Of a stretch of 64,000 bases of DNA, positions 11,001 to 25,500 are shown piece after piece. The translations under genes were made by a program, and so were the position numbers. Source of the stretch: Arion vulgaris (lineage: Eukaryota; Mollusca; Gastropoda; Stylommatophora; Arionidae); contig CM036753.1 of assembly GCA_020796225.1 (NCBI GenBank), positions 3,162,001 through 3,226,000 of the forward strand. The letters are read 5' to 3'. The notes under the pieces were generated by a model, which made no database searches, had not been told where the DNA came from, and saw nothing but the letters and a program-made list of their open reading frames with translations. How positions within the stretch are numbered: the first letter of the stretch is position 1; each line of letters starts with the position of its first letter.

Positions 11001-14000
11001 CTGCAGATGATCTTGATGCAAGCTAGTCTGTTATCTCATCACCATGGACATCTGCATGTCCAAGACATTAGATCCATGTAAGACTTTGCAAGTTGGAAGC
11101 ATCTATAGATGCTATCAAAAACAAAGGAAAAGTACCTGCAGGTGTCCCTTCTATCCATCTCCAACCAATGTCTGCAGATGATCTTGATGCAAGCTAGTCT
11201 GTTATCTCATCACCATGGACATCTCATGTCCAAGACATTAGATCCATGTAAGACTTGTCAAGTTGGAACATCTTAGATGCTATCCAAAACCAAGGAAAAG
11301 TACCTGCAGTATGTCCTTCCCTTATCTATCTCCAACAATGCTGCTGCAGATGATCTTGATGCAAGCATGTCTGTTATCTCATCACCATGGACATCTGCAT
11401 GTCCAAGACATTAGATCCATGTAAGACTTTGGAAGTTGGAAGCATCTATAGATGCTATCAAAAACAAAGGAAAAGTACCTGCAGTATGTCCTTCCCTTAT
11501 CCATCTCCAACAATGCTGCTGCAGATGATCTTGATGCAAGCTAGTCTGTTATCTCATCACCATGGACATCTGCATGTCCAAGACATTAGATCAATGTAAG
11601 ACTTTGCAAGTTGGAAGCATCTATAGATGCTATCAATTCATACAGATTTTGCACCTTTTTAAGTATGATCTGAGAGTCGGACACGATAATTGCTCAAGTA
11701 AATTAAGTCTCAGAAAGCCACGAGAATGCAACAGAAATGACATCAACTCTAATACTGGAAGTATGAAAAAAATAACTAAAATATTTTGTTATAAACAGAA
11801 TGTGCACAAATGGGAGTTAAAGCACTTAATCACTAATCAAGTCGCCAGAGTGACTACCGGGCCAAATTTGGGTGTAAAGAATAGAACCACTGTTACCTGC
11901 CACGCATGTCGTAAGAGGCCACTAAGGAGGTTTGACTGAAATTGGATGCACATGTCCTAAACATGTAGAAGTCTATGCGTTAGGGGTCTACCAAACCAAT
12001 GTGCAACGTATACACGTTCTGGCAAAGATCAAACATATCACAAAGAGTGATTAAAATTGGTCGTACAGAACGAACGCAAAGAAGAAGACTTATCAAGTAG
12101 TTCTCACCACTCTCATTTAAGATGTGGCAGATCTTCACTAATATTTGCATTCTATGAGAGATAACTTCATAGTCATTTGTGCATTACCGTCTTCACCTCA
12201 TCTGTATTGCATTTCTTGCCATCGGGTGCCATAACCGACTGTTGATTTGTTGAGGCGGAGATCAGAGCACATATGCGCTTTTCCAGAGTACTATGATGAT
12301 AGTCCTCATATAACTGATAACCAGCAAATATACAGGATGTAGAAAACATTTGAGTCGCAGATTCATGAACTATGTTACTGTTGCATTAGCTGTGTGTGGT
12401 AGCAAGTTATCATGCTATAACAACACAACAAAACTGAGCAAGCCATGACATTTTGACTTGATTACAGGTTTCAAGTGATTCTGTAGTAGATCATAGTATG
12501 ATTCGCTGTTGGTAGTGAGTCTCTTGGGAATGTAATATTCCAGGAATGGGTCTTTATAGTCGCAGAAGAGGATGAACATTCATTTATTTGCTGTCCTCAT
12601 TGTACTTGAACTTCTTTCCTTTTGGACAAAATTAATGTTGTCTCTCTATGCTGGCTTACTAAGTCTCTGACTAGAACAAGCAGTATATGTCACTAGAGAC
12701 TATTCTGTGCAGAAAGCCATCTTCAGCTTCATAACATCATAATAGTGTTTTACAAACAGCATTCTTTCAGTTCAGGGGGTGAGTTATTTTGGTACCCATT
12801 TAACAAAGATTTTGTTTCACTGCATCACGTTGTAAATGAGAGAGTGTGCCAAGAATGACTGATCATCAATTCTCTAATCACTTCATCAATTGTTACTTTC
12901 CATATCACTAGTTTCATTGCAGCAATAGTGTCAGCTGCACTTGCAGGGGAGGCTGGCTAGAGTAGACTGGATCAGCTATAGTTAACGCCCCCCTTTAACC
13001 CTTTGGACCCCACACCATTTTACACCAAATCACTTCCCAAATCTCAGCAAAGGGAAATAACCCACTGACATTCCACAGCATGTTTTTTTTTTAAATTAAT
13101 AACAAAAAAACTATTGACCATAGGACACTGAAATTTGTGTCAGTGAACAAGAAAATGGACATAGTTTAAAAGGAAACTAAATTAAAATGAATACATAAAA
13201 AGAATGATTGAAAATGCAGTAGAAGTTGGTGGAAAAAAATTTAAAAAAAATTTTGACTGACAGTTCAAGACAGTGTACTCACCAAATGTCATATATCCAG
13301 GCTGGAATGGTACTTGGAGTAACATTCGCCTTTGCAGAGATGTATCTGGCAAATGTTACACCCATACACGCTTTCCTGGGCTTTTGCTGCCATCAGGTGC
13401 TTTTCTGTTGCGGCACCAGAAGTTTAGAAGGTAACCTGTAATCGAGTCCGCTGCACACCAGACCTTGATTCCCCAAGGGTTGGGCTTACCCTTGATATAC
13501 TGTTTGAAGTTAAGACGACCAGTGTAGGGAATCATAGCTTCATCAACACTAATATCTCTGCCATGGCGATAACATGAAGCTATGTTCCTTTTCACCATGT
13601 CGAGAAAGGTCTTACTTTGTACAGCGGGTCGAGTTCCTATGGCCTTTAGGGAACTGATTCTCAATCATTCAGGTGAAAGTACTGAGAAATTTTAGCAAAT
13701 CTGTTTCTCGACATACATTTCGAAACCCCTACTTGATTCAATCGATCATCTTTGCTCCAGTACATTTTGTACTGTGGCAAAACAACAATGCCCATCAAGA
13801 TATTAATGTGCATATACAGACGAATCTCAGAAGGCGTTACAGGTACCCAGTACTTATCAGCATTGCCGGTGATTTCCTGACGTTGAACGGCACATAAGTT
13901 GGTCTGATCAACAGCTAACTGATAGAAGTCCTCATTAACTATCAGGCTAAAATAATCAAATGGATCAGCATTCACATCTAAGATGTGCACAGGCCCACAG

Positions 14001-17000
14001 TCTTCGGCAAATGGCTCGACTTCAACTGGGGAGGTGGCATCACACCAACGATCACAGTTAAAAACTGGCAAATTAACGGTCACTTCAACAGAACTTGAAG
14101 CCTCGTGGTCTGAATCTGAGAAAGGGACATCTATGTCACTTTCCACATCAATAACACGAGTATCCTTTTCTAATTCGATGAAATGTCCGTGAAAAGATAT
14201 ATCAGAGCTGTCACTATCATCGCCATAATTCGCAGCCATTTTCAGAAAATTTTTGAAATTTTTACAGACGATTAAAAAATTGAAGATAAAATACACAGCC
14301 TATCAGTAGCGGGTCCAGAGACTAAAAGAAAGTAGTTCCGTTAGTAAATGCCCGGATGTGAAAGTCCGTTATAAAATTGGTTGATTAGTTGTAACGTAGC
14401 GAGTTACAAACTGACAGTTAAAAAGCTCATGTATTTTCGTGTTTGGGAGGGAGTACTATATAAACAAAACTCCGGAGATTTTCGTTTCCAAGATCGAGAT
14501 GGTTAAACTTGCTGTGCCACTCATAGACTTGCTGAAGCTACACACAATCATTACCCTACTGTCTCTTCATCCTTCATTGGCTGTCTGCTGGTATCTCACC
14601 CACTCCTGGGGGTCTCAATGACAAAGTGTTTAAGTTGTTTGCCTATCGTACTAAAGGTTGTGGGTTCAAATCCAGACAGAGACACATGCAAATTTTTTTC
14701 ATGAGATTTCCTGGGATAGTTGCCAGAGTTAGAGGGTTCGTGTTTTGTGCAATGCTCTCGGCAGATGGCATGTCATCTATGCCGACAGGGACGGAACCAT
14801 ATGGGGAAACCCGGTGCAATGAAATCAATCCTTCACCTTTGGACTCTTTTTGAATCTTAACCACGCTAACCAATAAAAAATGTATAACTGCAAACCGTTG
14901 TCTGTGGGTATGCTGTAAGACATATAGTTATACATCATTGTGTTCAATGATAATAGCCACAAAATATGCAATTAATTTTTTCACAAAAAAACTTGACATC
15001 AAATACTGTTGCCGATCACAAAGTTGATAAAGTCGTGGAAATTTCAGGACTCAAGGCCAAAAAATAATAACAAATTTCTCGATTTTCACACAGTATATGG
15101 CCGAACTGTAGGAGACCCAGCAGCTTTACTAGAGGATCTAAATTACAAGAATCTCTGAAGTCACATACAATATGACATGCCTGAATTCATAGCAGGCGAA
15201 TGACAAAAGCAACCACCTGTGTTGCCAGGACTCTCAAGGGGAGCAAAGAATAATAGTACTGTGACCTACAAGGCATGTTGTAAGGGGTAAGACTGAGGTA
15301 GGGGCCTAGTTAAGCTACCCTAGTAAATAAAAAGCATAGCAGAAATCAAATGTGCTGACCTACTTGTAGACGCCTAACTGACACAATGTACAATCGCTCT
15401 TAGGCTCAGATCACGAGTGGTTAACACTAGTCGATATGGAGTGTTCGAAGAAGATGAAGAAGAAGGAAAACCCAACAAAACTTCAAATATATTTTTAGAC
15501 TGCCACAGTTTTTATTTTGTTTGAATAGAGCATTTGACACTCATCTGACTATCCCCAACACTTTATATATATAAATATATATATATAGGTCATCAGGTAA
15601 ATTATCTTGCTCTCATAAGCTGACCTTGACTCTCAACACCTGGTTCAGCATCAGCTTGCCACTGTAATGTATTAATGCACTCACTGCTTTGTGTGCTTAT
15701 ATCAAAATATGGAATACAAAGTAGACTGTACTAAAATTATATACTTATTAAATGTGAAATGTAGATATGCAAAACAAGAACATTTTATAAAGTGCAAACA
15801 CATCAGGCTAAATCAATGCTTTGCTCAAAAGTCTTTTATCAAACAAATTATACAAGTTATAGAAAAAACTGTTGTTACTTCCTGTAGTACCGCTTTTTAG
15901 AGCAGTGTAGGACAGGTGGGATGTGAGCCTGAGGAATTTAATGGCAGCGAGGCTAGTCCAGTCGCAGCGAAGCTGTTCAGGTTAGGATTTTTCATTTATG
16001 CCCACAACCGAAAAAAATCCTTGGCTTTACCGTGAATTGAACACTGATCTCCTGCATGGAAGCTGCTCTCTAATCTATTCAGCTAGACTCTACTTTTATA
16101 GGTTGTTACATATCTTGAAAACATTTTTTCTGAACATGGAAGAATAATCAATGAAATCCAACATAGATACAATATAGTAAATCAGTTTATTGGACAAATG
16201 GCACCAATTTTGAAATGCAAGCAAACAGCCCCGACTATGATATACTGAGGCAAACTTACTGGCCTAATGAAACAACACTCGACAGAAAAACTACAAGGAC
16301 CTCTGTGTGAGCTACAAAAGACAGGTAAGTTTATACAAGAGACAACGTTGAATATATAGACAATATTTCAAGCGAACGAAAGGAAGGAAGGAAGGAGGAA
16401 ATGCAAACGAGCCACCATAAGCACTAAAACAGCATAGCTCAACACGATCTTCTACTGACATTGTGTTATCAGCGCTAAACCTGGATGCTGACATCAAACG
16501 ACAGAAGAAAACTTAGTCATGACAGAGATGAAGTGTCTATACAGAATGCTAGGAATATCATGAAAGGACAGATGTAGGAATAAAGGCATCAGGAAAATAG
16601 TAGGAAGAACATCAGTACTGAACTTCATAAAGTAACAACAAATTAAATGGTTTGCCCACATAAGCAGATTACTAACAGACAATGTCTCAAAGTGTAATGC
16701 TATTCTGCTACAGTGGATGCAAGGTAAAAAGTTGTCCTCGTGAAAGGTGGATCACAAAAATAACAGAAGCAGTGAAAGACACCATGCAGACAAGCGCATG
16801 TTCACACAAAAGCCAATTCTAGAATTCTCTTCTTATCCTGACGCTGTGAGGCAAAACAGGATTGGAGAAAAGAAAGAAAGACTTGTGGTAGTCATTTTGT
16901 ATTTGTGTCCGTAGCTTTCTGATTGATTTAATCATCATTTTGCTTTGGTATACTTTCAGATAAAATATACGCCCGAGTGATTACCGGGGCCCAAATTTGG

Positions 17001-19531
17001 GGTGTAAGAATAGAATCACTGTTACCTGCCACGCATGTCGTAAGAGGCGACTAAGGAGGTTTGGCTGAAATCGGATGCACGTGTCCTAAACATGTAGAAG
17101 TCTATGCGTTTAGGGGCCTACCAAACCAATGTACAACGTATACACGTTCTTGGCAAAGATCAAACTTATCACAAAGAGTGATTAAAATTGGTCGAAGAAT
17201 GAACGCAAAAGAAGGAGAAGAAGAAGATAAAATACTCAACCTCTCCTCCTCCCCCCCCCCTCTCTCAAAAAAATTAACAACAAAAACACTAGGATCATTC
17301 GTTGTAAATTGTATCTTCTTTATTCCATTCACATGTCCAATTAATTGTATTTATGTGTGTGTATTAAACTTCATTGTTTAGTTACTGATATTGGGATGAT
17401 GCATGCACAACAAATTGCAACAACTGACAGATGTGCTAATTGATGATTTTTATTTTTTGCTAACTTCTTGTGTATGAAATCATAAATTTGTGTTGTATGT
17501 TTGTAAACGATCATAAATTTGTGTTGTATGTTTGTAAGTAATCATAGATTTGTGTTGTATGTTTGTAAGCAATTATAGATTTGTGTTGTATGTTTCATTT
17601 CAGACTGCTTCCGATATAAGTTCCATTCAAGGAGATGAAACCCCAAGAGGACGTAGATCTCGTACATCTTCGATAAGTTCCATGACCAGTGATAGCTCAT
17701 TCTTCCCAAGTGTTAGTTATTCTCACAGTTACTACATGCCATCCGATGCTGAGAGTGAAATTGAGGAAACTTCCATTAACTTGTCTTCTGTTTCCAAGGA
17801 GGATCTTTACTCTTTTGTTAAACGCTTTGAACGAAGAGCTTTCAAGTACAAGTCTAAGTTTATGGAGGTATGTTTGTTGTAATTTACAGAAATATATTTT
17901 CTGATTATATATGAAGCATAATAACACTTATTCAAGTGTCTGGTTATTGTTTAGAATATTCAAATTTGTTAATAATTCATCATTATCATATCTGTGACAT
18001 AGAGGTTATGTGCTCACCTCTCATTCGAAAGGTACTGTTCTCTCCTCTTGAGCCATCAGGATATTTTTCCAGAGATCCATGATTTTAATATTTGGACTTT
18101 GGTAAAGTGAAAGAACAAAATATGATCACTTCAAATTTATTTTACAGTGACTACATAATCTTCTTCTGCATTCTCACTAGATTGGGATTTCGGATACTCT
18201 AATAAAGGCCGTCTGCCTCAGATTATCAGCCATGCCATACAGTTTGTATTGGACGCTGGTGTAAGTGGGCCACCTCTTTCTTTTCAAGTCTGCATACTGG
18301 GGGCAGTTCTGTAGGATATAATTCCTTTGATTTCTGCTTCCCGTTTGGCCACCTCGTGATGGTAGGTCTGACATTCTTACTGCGTAGCTACATCTCCGAG
18401 GCAGATTGGCGACCGTAGAATTCATTATCCCATTCCTTACTGTGAGGGGATGTTGCACCATGTTATGCGCCTTATGGCCTGGTGCATCCGTTTTCTGCAA
18501 GTATTTGTTTCGGGTTAGCATTCCCTAACTTCATAATCAAAATAGTTCTTAGTTATAGTTCCATTTAGCTGTAGTAATAGTGTCTTTTATCTGTAGTCAG
18601 TCGTTGAGTTGTAGTCAGTCTTTGAGTTGTTGTAGTCAGTCGTTGAGTTGTATTGATGTATGCATATTTGTATTTCTGACAGTTGGCAACAGCTTACAAA
18701 GACATGATGCAGGAGAGAGAGAAACTGAAGGTAGTGTGATGTTATATATGTCATCATTGTGCCATTATGTGTATGGTGTATGCGATCATTTATCTTTACA
18801 ATTGTTTATTTGAGGACCATCTTCATCACACATTGAACATTAATTTCTCCAATCTCTTCCCAAGCATGTATTTCTGGGTGTTTAGACTAACAACTTCTGT
18901 TCTGTGTTGGTTGATGTATCTAATGGGGTTTCTCTCATGGTTTTCCAGACTTGCAGCACCTATTAATATGTGTAGCCTGTGCAACCGAGATAGAGAATAC
19001 CGTTCTTCTTCTTTGCGTCGTTCTTACGACCAATTTAAATTACCGTGGTACGTTTGATCTTTACCAAGAACGTGTATACGTCGCACATTGGTTTGGTAGG
19101 CCCCTAAACGCATAGAATTCTACAAATTTAGGACATGTGCATCCGATTTCAGCAAAACCTCCTTAGTCGCCTCTTACGACATGTGTGGCAGGTAACAGTG
19201 GTTCAATTCTTTACACCCCAAATTTGGGCCTTGGTAACCACTCGGGCGGAGAATACCGTTTATCTCCTTCATTGAAATCTTCAGAGCGTATATTTTTTCT
19301 TAGAGTATTGATGTCGCTTTTATCTTTACAAACATCTGTCGAAAGGATCTTGTTCTCTCATTTATATTACCAGTTGTAGCTATGTGTTCTATACCTCCAT
19401 GTTTCATGAGCATTATAGAAACATAAAGATTATCTCTTTCTGGTGTTGACATTGAACTCCATGTATATATGTGTTGCCTTCTATCAGGTACACAATATTT
19501 CTATGAGTCTTGATACCATCATTTTTCAATG

Positions 19532-19593
<62 letters not shown>

Positions 19594-22500
19594 GGACAGA
19601 CATGAAAACAAGAATGGCAGTATTAATAGGTACAAGAATAAGACTTTTGATCCTGCACTCCATAAGTCCTGCCCGCCCCACTACCACAGTTTGTCCTTGT
19701 GCCGACTTAGGACAAATGTATTATTTCAGTCATTTACATAGTCTTGTAGAGACCTTGCAATCCTGGTATGACCAACCAGTATGACTCATGGTGACATGAT
19801 TTTACACCTACAGACGATTCATTGGTATGATTTCTGCAACCAGTTTCTCGGTCACATGTACATTTTTTATGCCAGTTATTCTAGATGTTGGCCTGGAGAC
19901 TTGAATAGATGCATCCACTCTGAGATTCTGCTTGTCTGCAGTAGAAACATACCATTTGCTACTGCGATGACACTACTACCTAATCACATGGTAGCTCTCC
20001 TTCGATCCCTGCACGCTTTGCCAGACTGCAGTGCAGCATTCTGTTTCCAGGCCACCACTATGAGATGGAAGAGTCTTGGCCAGTGCCAGCTCACTGTCCC
20101 TGGGACGGCTTTTTCACCATATTTTATTGCACCTCTAGCCCTAAACCAGTGATAAATCAAAGTTAACAAAGTAGACCAGAAAGAGTTAATATTAACAACA
20201 GAAGAAATATAACAACACTTGCTCAGAATATTTGTGTAGGTGCATCTAGTTATGGTATATAGCAGTTTCATTTATATTTGTATCATGAAAATTGTGGTAT
20301 ATCCTTTACAGTACGTTACCATCAACCACAGTAAACTAGTCGTTGATTTTCTTAGCACCACTTATATCCTCAGTAGTTTACCATTGATTTCTGAACGGTT
20401 AGGTTTAGTTTTACCATTTGTAAAAATCCACGAGAACAAATTTGCTTCCAAACTGCCCGTAGTGCAGTTCGAACCAGGTCCTCTTGGATTGTGATTGAGC
20501 TCAACACTACTAAGCCACAGACGCTCACAATTTGTATAATACATTATTTAATTGATGTGTTGACTTTAAGTGCATGACAATGACATTCCATTTAATAAAT
20601 CATTTTTGTTTCTTCATGAACACAGTTAACAATGGCACAAAGTCAAGACCGAGCTTTCCGTCGCATGTCTGAGATGAGGGAGCAGATCCAGTTGGACCAG
20701 CTTGCAAAGAGAGATCTGGAGGAGAACTATAAGCTTCTGTTGGATGAAAAGGATGAATACATGAAAGTCTTGCAAATGCAGGTTTGGATGAGATATGTGC
20801 TTTTATTACATATACTTTTTTGCCTTTTGTTGTTGCCAATTTTGTTGGTCTAAAAAGTGCAGGTATTTGCCCTAGATAGTCCCGGTATTTGACCTAGGTA
20901 GTCCAGGTATTTGACCTAGGTAGTCCAGGTATTTGATCGAAGTAGTACAGGTATTTATAAGTAGTGCAGGTTGTAAACCAAAGGTATCCTAATTGTTCTC
21001 TTGCTATTTCAATTTCTGCTTCCAGGTCAGATTACTGAAAGATGGAAATGAGATCCCAGAAGAGTTGCAGGAAAAGTTAGCCAGCAAGCAGACAAAAGCT
21101 GAAGCAGCTCCACCGACCGCAGGTGGCGATAACAAAGGAAACATTTCTACAAATCAAGAGATTGAGTTGCTTAAATCAAAGGTAGAAGTTTCAAGAATAA
21201 ATGATTACTTTTATGTTGACATATTGAGCAAACGTACTAAATTTAAGAAAAAACTGTCCTTGCATGTAACTGATATAGTTTCTTCTTCTACCTAAACTTG
21301 AAAATTCCCAAGGAAAGAGCTGGGTCAGCCAAAGGCTGCTTTTAAAGAGTGTGTCCGTGGATGTTATCAATGATTCTTCTCTTCCCCCTATTTACTTCTT
21401 TATAGAAGTGTTGGGGGAGGGGTGTGTAGTGATCTTGTGTGTGCTTGTTCTAAGGCACTTTGTAAGCTGTTGTTCATTTCATTAAGACTGTTCTTGATGC
21501 AGTCGTTCCATCTTTTGTGTGGTCTTCCTCTTGCTCTGTACCCATTATACTTATTTAGTGTGGCTCTCTTTAGTAGTCAATACCAGGGCATTCTTGTCAG
21601 GTGTCCAAACCATTTAATCTGTTGTTCTTTTATGAATTGCATGACTGGTTTCACATCCAGTCTTCTTCTGATTTTCCAGTCTTCTTCTGATTTATCAATG
21701 ATTGCCAATCAGATTTCTTAGTTCCTTGTATTGGGGTCACTTTTGCAAACATTTTTCTGTACCGAGTCACACTTATCAACTTGATCAGATTTGGGTAGTT
21801 TTCTCTCCTTCTTTGTCAATCCACCAACCAGGGATGTTTCACCGAGACAGTATCACAACTCAGATCACTGACAGAGCATATAGAGTGTTTCTCTTGGGTC
21901 ATTGAAGTTTTTATTTTGTCAACTTCTGAGTGCTGTAATCAGACTGGCTAAAGAGGGAGCAGAAATGCCCCAAGATGACAACCTGATTAGCTACGAAGAA
22001 GCAAAAACCATCGCCAAAGGGCACTACAAAGCAAAATGGAATCAAGAACACCCAAAACACAACAAGAATGATGGATATTACCAACTGTCCAGAAGGGACC
22101 AGACAGCCATACTTTGCCTCCGGACGGATCACAACAGAATGAGACACCACCTGTAAACTAAATTCAAGATAGGCACCAACGACCTGTGTCCCTGTGGCTT
22201 GGCAAGTATGACAACAGAACATATCCTATAGAACTGCCCCCAGTATGCAGACCTGAGAAGAAAGAGGTGGCCCACTTACACCAGCGTCCAAGACAAACTG
22301 TATGGCGTGGCTGATAATCTGAGGCAGATGGCTGTCTTTATTAGAGAATCCAAATCCCAATCTAGTGAGAATGCAGAAGAAGAAGAAGAGTGCTGTAATA
22401 GGATGGATAAAAAGCAATTTATTGATTGGATTATATACAGACTATAAAGACAGAAAGTGCAAATTAAGAACTGTTTATATTAACTATAGTTGCACAGGGA

Positions 22501-25500
22501 AAAAACATATTATTACTGCATAATTTTGTTTAAAGATTTTTTAATGAATTAATATATTCTCCTTTAAGATTAAACGCCAAGATGGATTACTGCAAAAATG
22601 TAAAGAGACCATCACAAGTTACAAGGAGAAAGTTTCGCAGTTGTCTCTTGACAAACAAGATTTGCTTGGCAAATTAGAACTCAACTCAAAGGTAACCTTT
22701 TTGGTGTTTTAATAACATTATGTTTATTATATATTTTAGGAATACACAAAACTGGTCGTCAAGGAAAGTTATTTAATAGAAAAATGATGTCACTACAATC
22801 TGGGCAGATGCTATATATTCTGTCTCTTTCAATAATGGGATAGACGAAAGTGTAAAGTTAAGTAGAGAACCCAACTTTATACCATGTGGTATGTTAAGGC
22901 ACATGATAGTTGGTGCAGTCAATCTCTCGTCAGCCTCCTTTACTTCTAAGAGCTGTTCTGGTACCAAACTGAAGCTTGGTCGATCTGAGATGCATTTATG
23001 GTCCAAAAAAAAGATTACGCTGTGATATTAAACCAAGACCATAATTCTCAATCTAACCACTGACCATAATTCTGAAGTTATATTTTATAATATAAGCTTA
23101 TTGTTTTCCTTAGGCTGGTGGCAAAGTTGATACCGCAGATGAAGTTTCAAAGCTGCAGGCACAAATTCAAGAGGCTAGGAAAGTCATAGGTCAGCTTGAA
23201 TCAGACAGAGAGATACAAGTTGCAAGTATCAAACAACAGGTTGTTGCTCTATCTTTTCTAAGACAAAACAAACATTAGAATCCTTACACAACAATTTATT
23301 GACTGATTGATAGGACCATCATCATTGAACTTTGGTGAGTAACCATGTGTACTCCAATCTCTTTCTTACACAATAAGATCTCAGTGGCAGTGACCAAACT
23401 CTGTAACCCTGTCAAGGGTCCCCAATGTCATTTAGAAGATGGTAAAAATATTTTGTAGCAATTTTACTTTTAAATTCTTTCTAATGATAGTTGACCGGGC
23501 AGTGGCTTTCCAACCTGCTCTTCTTGATTTTGTACTGCCAAGGGTTGTTTTACATGCTCAATTTGAACACATGACCTATGTTTTACCATCCGTCTCTGAT
23601 AGGACTAGGAACTCGATCTCATGTACACTGAGATAATACAATGATTCCAAGAGGGATCGAACTGAGTACATTTGAATGAGAGGTGAGCATCTAACCTCTA
23701 CACCACAGATCCTACATAACATTTTAATAATTAGGGATTAGGGAAGATCATCATCATAACACTCTGAACAAGTCCATAGGTGATCCGATCTCCTCCCTAA
23801 TATCTCTACCAGCGTTTAAACGACAAATCACACCTGTTCTGTGTTGATTAATTAAATGCCTTGTTTCTGTAGCAAAGTGTTGGTGTCTGGCAGTTCCCAC
23901 TTGCACTCCCATCTCCTTCACACTAATTCACAATTTCTTGCCAAGTCAAAACTATCAACTGTTCATCAAAAGAATGTACTGTACATCAAAACTATCAGCT
24001 ATACATCAAAGTCTTTAGTGTACATCAAAATTGTAAACTGTAAATCCTAAGTAGAAACTCTGTTCTCTAACTACTGCTGTAATTGCATGCTTCTGTGGCA
24101 CAAACATCATATTGCCATTTGTGTTGAGTAGAAATTGTCTGCAGGAAACTAAACATATCTTGATGACATCTACACACATTTAGTGCAGAGTAGACTAGGG
24201 ATTATATGCACATTACGGGCAGAGTAGATGAGGATTATACACAATTTAGTGCAGCATAGAGAGGGATTATACACATTTAGTGAGACTAGACGAGGATTAT
24301 ACAGATTTAGTGCAGGCGTAGATGGGGATTATATGACATTTAGTGCAGACATAGCAAGTACTTAGATTGATTACTTCCTGTTGAAAAAGCAGTCTTCATT
24401 TCCCCATCTCAAACATGCACTAGTTCACCCACCTGAAAAGGGTACCTAACTCCTGAGTTAAGAGAGAGAAAAATTAGCAGGAACAAAACTGATCATCTCA
24501 CTTCCAAATGTGACTACCTAGTACAGCAAGGGCTCTAAGACTTCACACTACTGACATAATATTCTGTGAAGTTACCTGTAAAGTTATATAGCTACGTGGA
24601 GAAGTAGAACTATTTAATGTTTATGAAATACCATGCGGTCTTTATACTACAAGTTGAGAACCACTGAACAAATGGATATTGTGTCTGTTGTAAATTTATG
24701 GTACAATGTTTAACAAACTTATAGACAAGAAAACTCTGATCAATAATGTGTTTGTTATTTGATTACGTACATGACTCTACTGTAGTCATAATAAACATAT
24801 TGATGTTATCACATGCAGTCATGCAAACACCTGCTGAATTATCATACATAGGTCAGGGGTCAAGTTTATCAGACATAAATACAGTGTACAGTTTTTAGTT
24901 CAATAAATGTGTTACTGGTCTGTATGAGCTTGACAAGAATACTATATTACAAGTTAGCACATTTGACAATTCTATTATAGTACAAGTTAACACATTTGAC
25001 AAGTCTATTAGTAGTATAAGTTTACACATTTGACAAGTCTATTATAGTACAAGTTAACACATTTGACAAGTCTATTATAGTACAAGATTTAGACTTATTT
25101 TGCTTGTTCAATATGTACGTAAAGTAAAGGAACCCATTTTATACCTCGAGGTATATGTTGTTAAGTCCGTATTTTTCATTGACTGTCGGCACCCGATGGG
25201 TGATATGGTCAACATCATGTCAGCTGCCTTTACTTCCCAGTGCTTTCCTTGGACTGGGTCAACAGCCGTTACAGTTGGAAATATATTTCACGCCACTGCA
25301 GAATTGAACCTGGACCACTAGACTAAGAAGCGAGTTACTAACAACTATGCTACTATGTCTCTCAATTATGTATGTACTCAACATTAATCCACATCTTCCA
25401 CAAGTCTATTGTCCAGTTGTTTGTTTGGTTTCCAAGTATCTATATCATCATCAAATAGCTTGTCCTGACCAGAACTTTAATACTGGCTGTATGCAACACT

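Noticed and set aside
10519..11939. Five nearly identical 70-codon frames starting with MDICMSKTLD
   Set aside because: They follow the 175-bp tandem unit, and there are no splice or family signals.
13661..14296. Domesticated piggyBac gene
   Set aside because: The frame is lost mid-domain, the terminal repeats are still present, and there are no introns or host promoter signs.
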